Assembly: GCF_000293885.2 (NCBI RefSeq)
Contig: NZ_CP010945.1
Location: 4,298,001 to 4,362,000 of the forward strand
Direction: 5' to 3'
Length of the DNA stretch: 64,000 bases
Source of the DNA: Pseudomonas fluorescens NCIMB 11764
GTDB taxonomy: Bacteria > Pseudomonadota > Gammaproteobacteria > Pseudomonadales > Pseudomonadaceae
A program made the position numbers and the translations under genes. Of this stretch, positions 63,103 through 64,000 are shown piece after piece (position 1 is the stretch's first letter; every line of letters starts with the position of its first letter). The notes beneath the pieces were generated by a model. The model searched no databases. It saw only the letters and a program-made list of their open reading frames with translations, and was not told where the DNA came from.

Positions 63103-64000
63103 ATGTCGCAGACTCAGCGTTTATTGTTAATAGCTCCCTCAGCCATGACCCGTACACCGGCGTTCGACCGGGCCGCGGCGTTGGCGCGGGCGATGCAAAT
63201 GCCGTTGCACATCGTGGCATTTGACTACTCGCAGGCACTGGCGGTGGCTGGCCTGTTTGCGCCCGAACAAATGAACCGTGCACGTGACGGCTATCTGCAG
63301 ACCCACCGGCAGTGGCTCACGGAACAGGCCGGGTTGATGAGCAGGCACGGTGTGGAAGTCACCAGCGAAGTGGTGTGGGTGCAGCACCCGTATGAGGAAA
63401 TCATGCAATTCGTCAACGAGATGCCGTTGGCACTGATCATCAAGGATGCGCAGGAAGAGTCGGCGCTCAAGCGTGTGTTTTTCACGCCGCTGGATTGGCA
63501 ACTGTTGCGCGATTGCCCGGTACCTGTGCATCTGGTGACCAACGCCCTCAATCCGCGCCCGCACAGCGTATTGGCCATCGTCGATGTGCTGCGCAGCGAA
63601 GACCAGGACCTGGTGTTCAACGACCAGATCATTGATGCCGCCACCAAACTGGCCGAGGTGTGTGATGCCCGCCTGGAGCTGTTGCACGCCTACGACTGGA
63701 CCGCCGTGTATGCCCAGGACATTGGTTTTGGGGCGCTGCCATTGGCCGTCGGCATCTATGAAACCCTGGGCTCGGCGCAGCACGAAGCGTTTGCGGCATT
63801 GGCCGAACGCCATGGCGTACCACCGGAATGTCGGCACTTCATCGAGGGAATCCCGGTGAACAGTATTTGTGAGTTCGCCGCCGACCATCACACCGATGTC
63901 ATCGTGATGGGGACGGTGCAACACAAGGGACTTAACAAACTATTGGGAACCACGGCCGAGCAACTGTTACAGCGGGCGCCGTGCAGTGTGTTGGCGATCA
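63103..64000 (+). CDS. Universal stress protein, two Usp domains (no. 5), 3' end cut by window
   Basis: The frame from ATG 63103 is open to the window end (299 codons seen). It begins MSQTQRLLLIAPSAMTRTPA, the first domain closes with LDWQLLRDCPVPVHLVT, and the second ends VIVMGTVQHKGLNKLLGTTA then EQLLQRAPCSVLAI, so only the last few residues are missing. It is closest to no. 4 in the N-terminal half. An Anr-type box lies 70 bp upstream. Confidence 0.87.
   Translation, partial: MSQTQRLLLIAPSAMTRTPAFDRAAALARAMQMPLHIVAFDYSQALAVAGLFAPEQMNRARDGYLQTHRQWLTEQAGLMSRHGVEVTSEVVWVQHPYEEIMQFVNEMPLALIIKDAQEESALKRVFFTPLDWQLLRDCPVPVHLVTNALNPRPHSVLAIVDVLRSEDQDLVFNDQIIDAATKLAEVCDARLELLHAYDWTAVYAQDIGFGALPLAVGIYETLGSAQHEAFAALAERHGVPPECRHFIEGIPVNSICEFAADHHTDVIVMGTVQHKGLNKLLGTTAEQLLQRAPCSVLAI

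Overview
The window looks like a chromosomal stretch of a Pseudomonas, most likely from the fluorescens-like group. The evidence is GC-rich coding sequence, an OprD-family porin, XdhC, AraC and LysR genes of pseudomonad type, and a dense set of Anr/FNR-type operators. This assignment comes from gene content alone; no database was searched.

Layout. (1) 1-2.7 kb is ordinary chromosome: a cut-off alpha/beta hydrolase, an XdhC-family protein and an AraC-type regulator. (2) 2.7-22 kb is a mosaic accessory region. It holds orphan genes, an OprD porin, a CmcJ-like oxidoreductase and an AT-rich LtrA gene. It also holds a peroxiredoxin/DsbA-like pair and a stand-alone ClpG/ClpK-type disaggregase followed by PsiE and a KefB-type antiporter, which resembles part of the transmissible locus of stress tolerance. 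The segment from 16.56 to about 21.97 kb (tail of an unknown gene, kefB, a LysR gene, a quinone-oxidoreductase-like gene, a luciferase-like oxidoreductase and an Old Yellow Enzyme remnant) occurs a second time at 4.31-6.38 kb. That second copy has lost about 3.2 kb internally, which created a kefB/oxidoreductase chimera. Gene debris (LysR, outer membrane factor, GGDEF and a third luciferase-like fragment) lies between.

(3) 22-64 kb is a coherent low-oxygen/dormancy island. I count 14 good and 3 weaker Anr/FNR-type dyads (TTGAT-N4-ATCAA and near variants), and almost every transcription unit has one upstream. The genes are five double-domain universal stress proteins, a second GroEL without GroES, an Hsp20, a BCAM0308-like zinc-ribbon-like protein, a kinase-fold protein like Rv2004c, an acyl-CoA ligase/pyruvate dehydrogenase E1-E2/acyl carrier protein operon, nitroreductase, acetate kinase, PEP synthase, glycogen phosphorylase, flavin reductase, PRPP synthetase and two phosphoribosyltransferases, an alpha/beta hydrolase, an erythromycin-esterase homologue, a diheme cytochrome c, a GNAT protein, an ArcD-like antiporter, an alcohol dehydrogenase, an MgtC/DUF4010 protein, and three unusual fusions: HAD phosphatase + P-loop ATPase, LPG-synthase-type membrane domain + MgtA-type ATPase, and P1B ATPase + hemerythrin.

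Working together, the island would let a respiring cell survive oxygen loss. Glycogen phosphorylase, PEP synthase, PDH and acetate kinase reroute carbon. ArcD-like exchange, alcohol dehydrogenase and cytochrome c handle fermentation and electrons. Chaperones and stress proteins protect the proteome, and metal pumps adjust Mg/Fe/Ni. The content closely parallels the DosR dormancy regulon of Mycobacterium tuberculosis and the low-oxygen-activated (lxa) locus of Burkholderia cenocepacia, here apparently under Anr. That functional picture is inference from gene families and operator sites.
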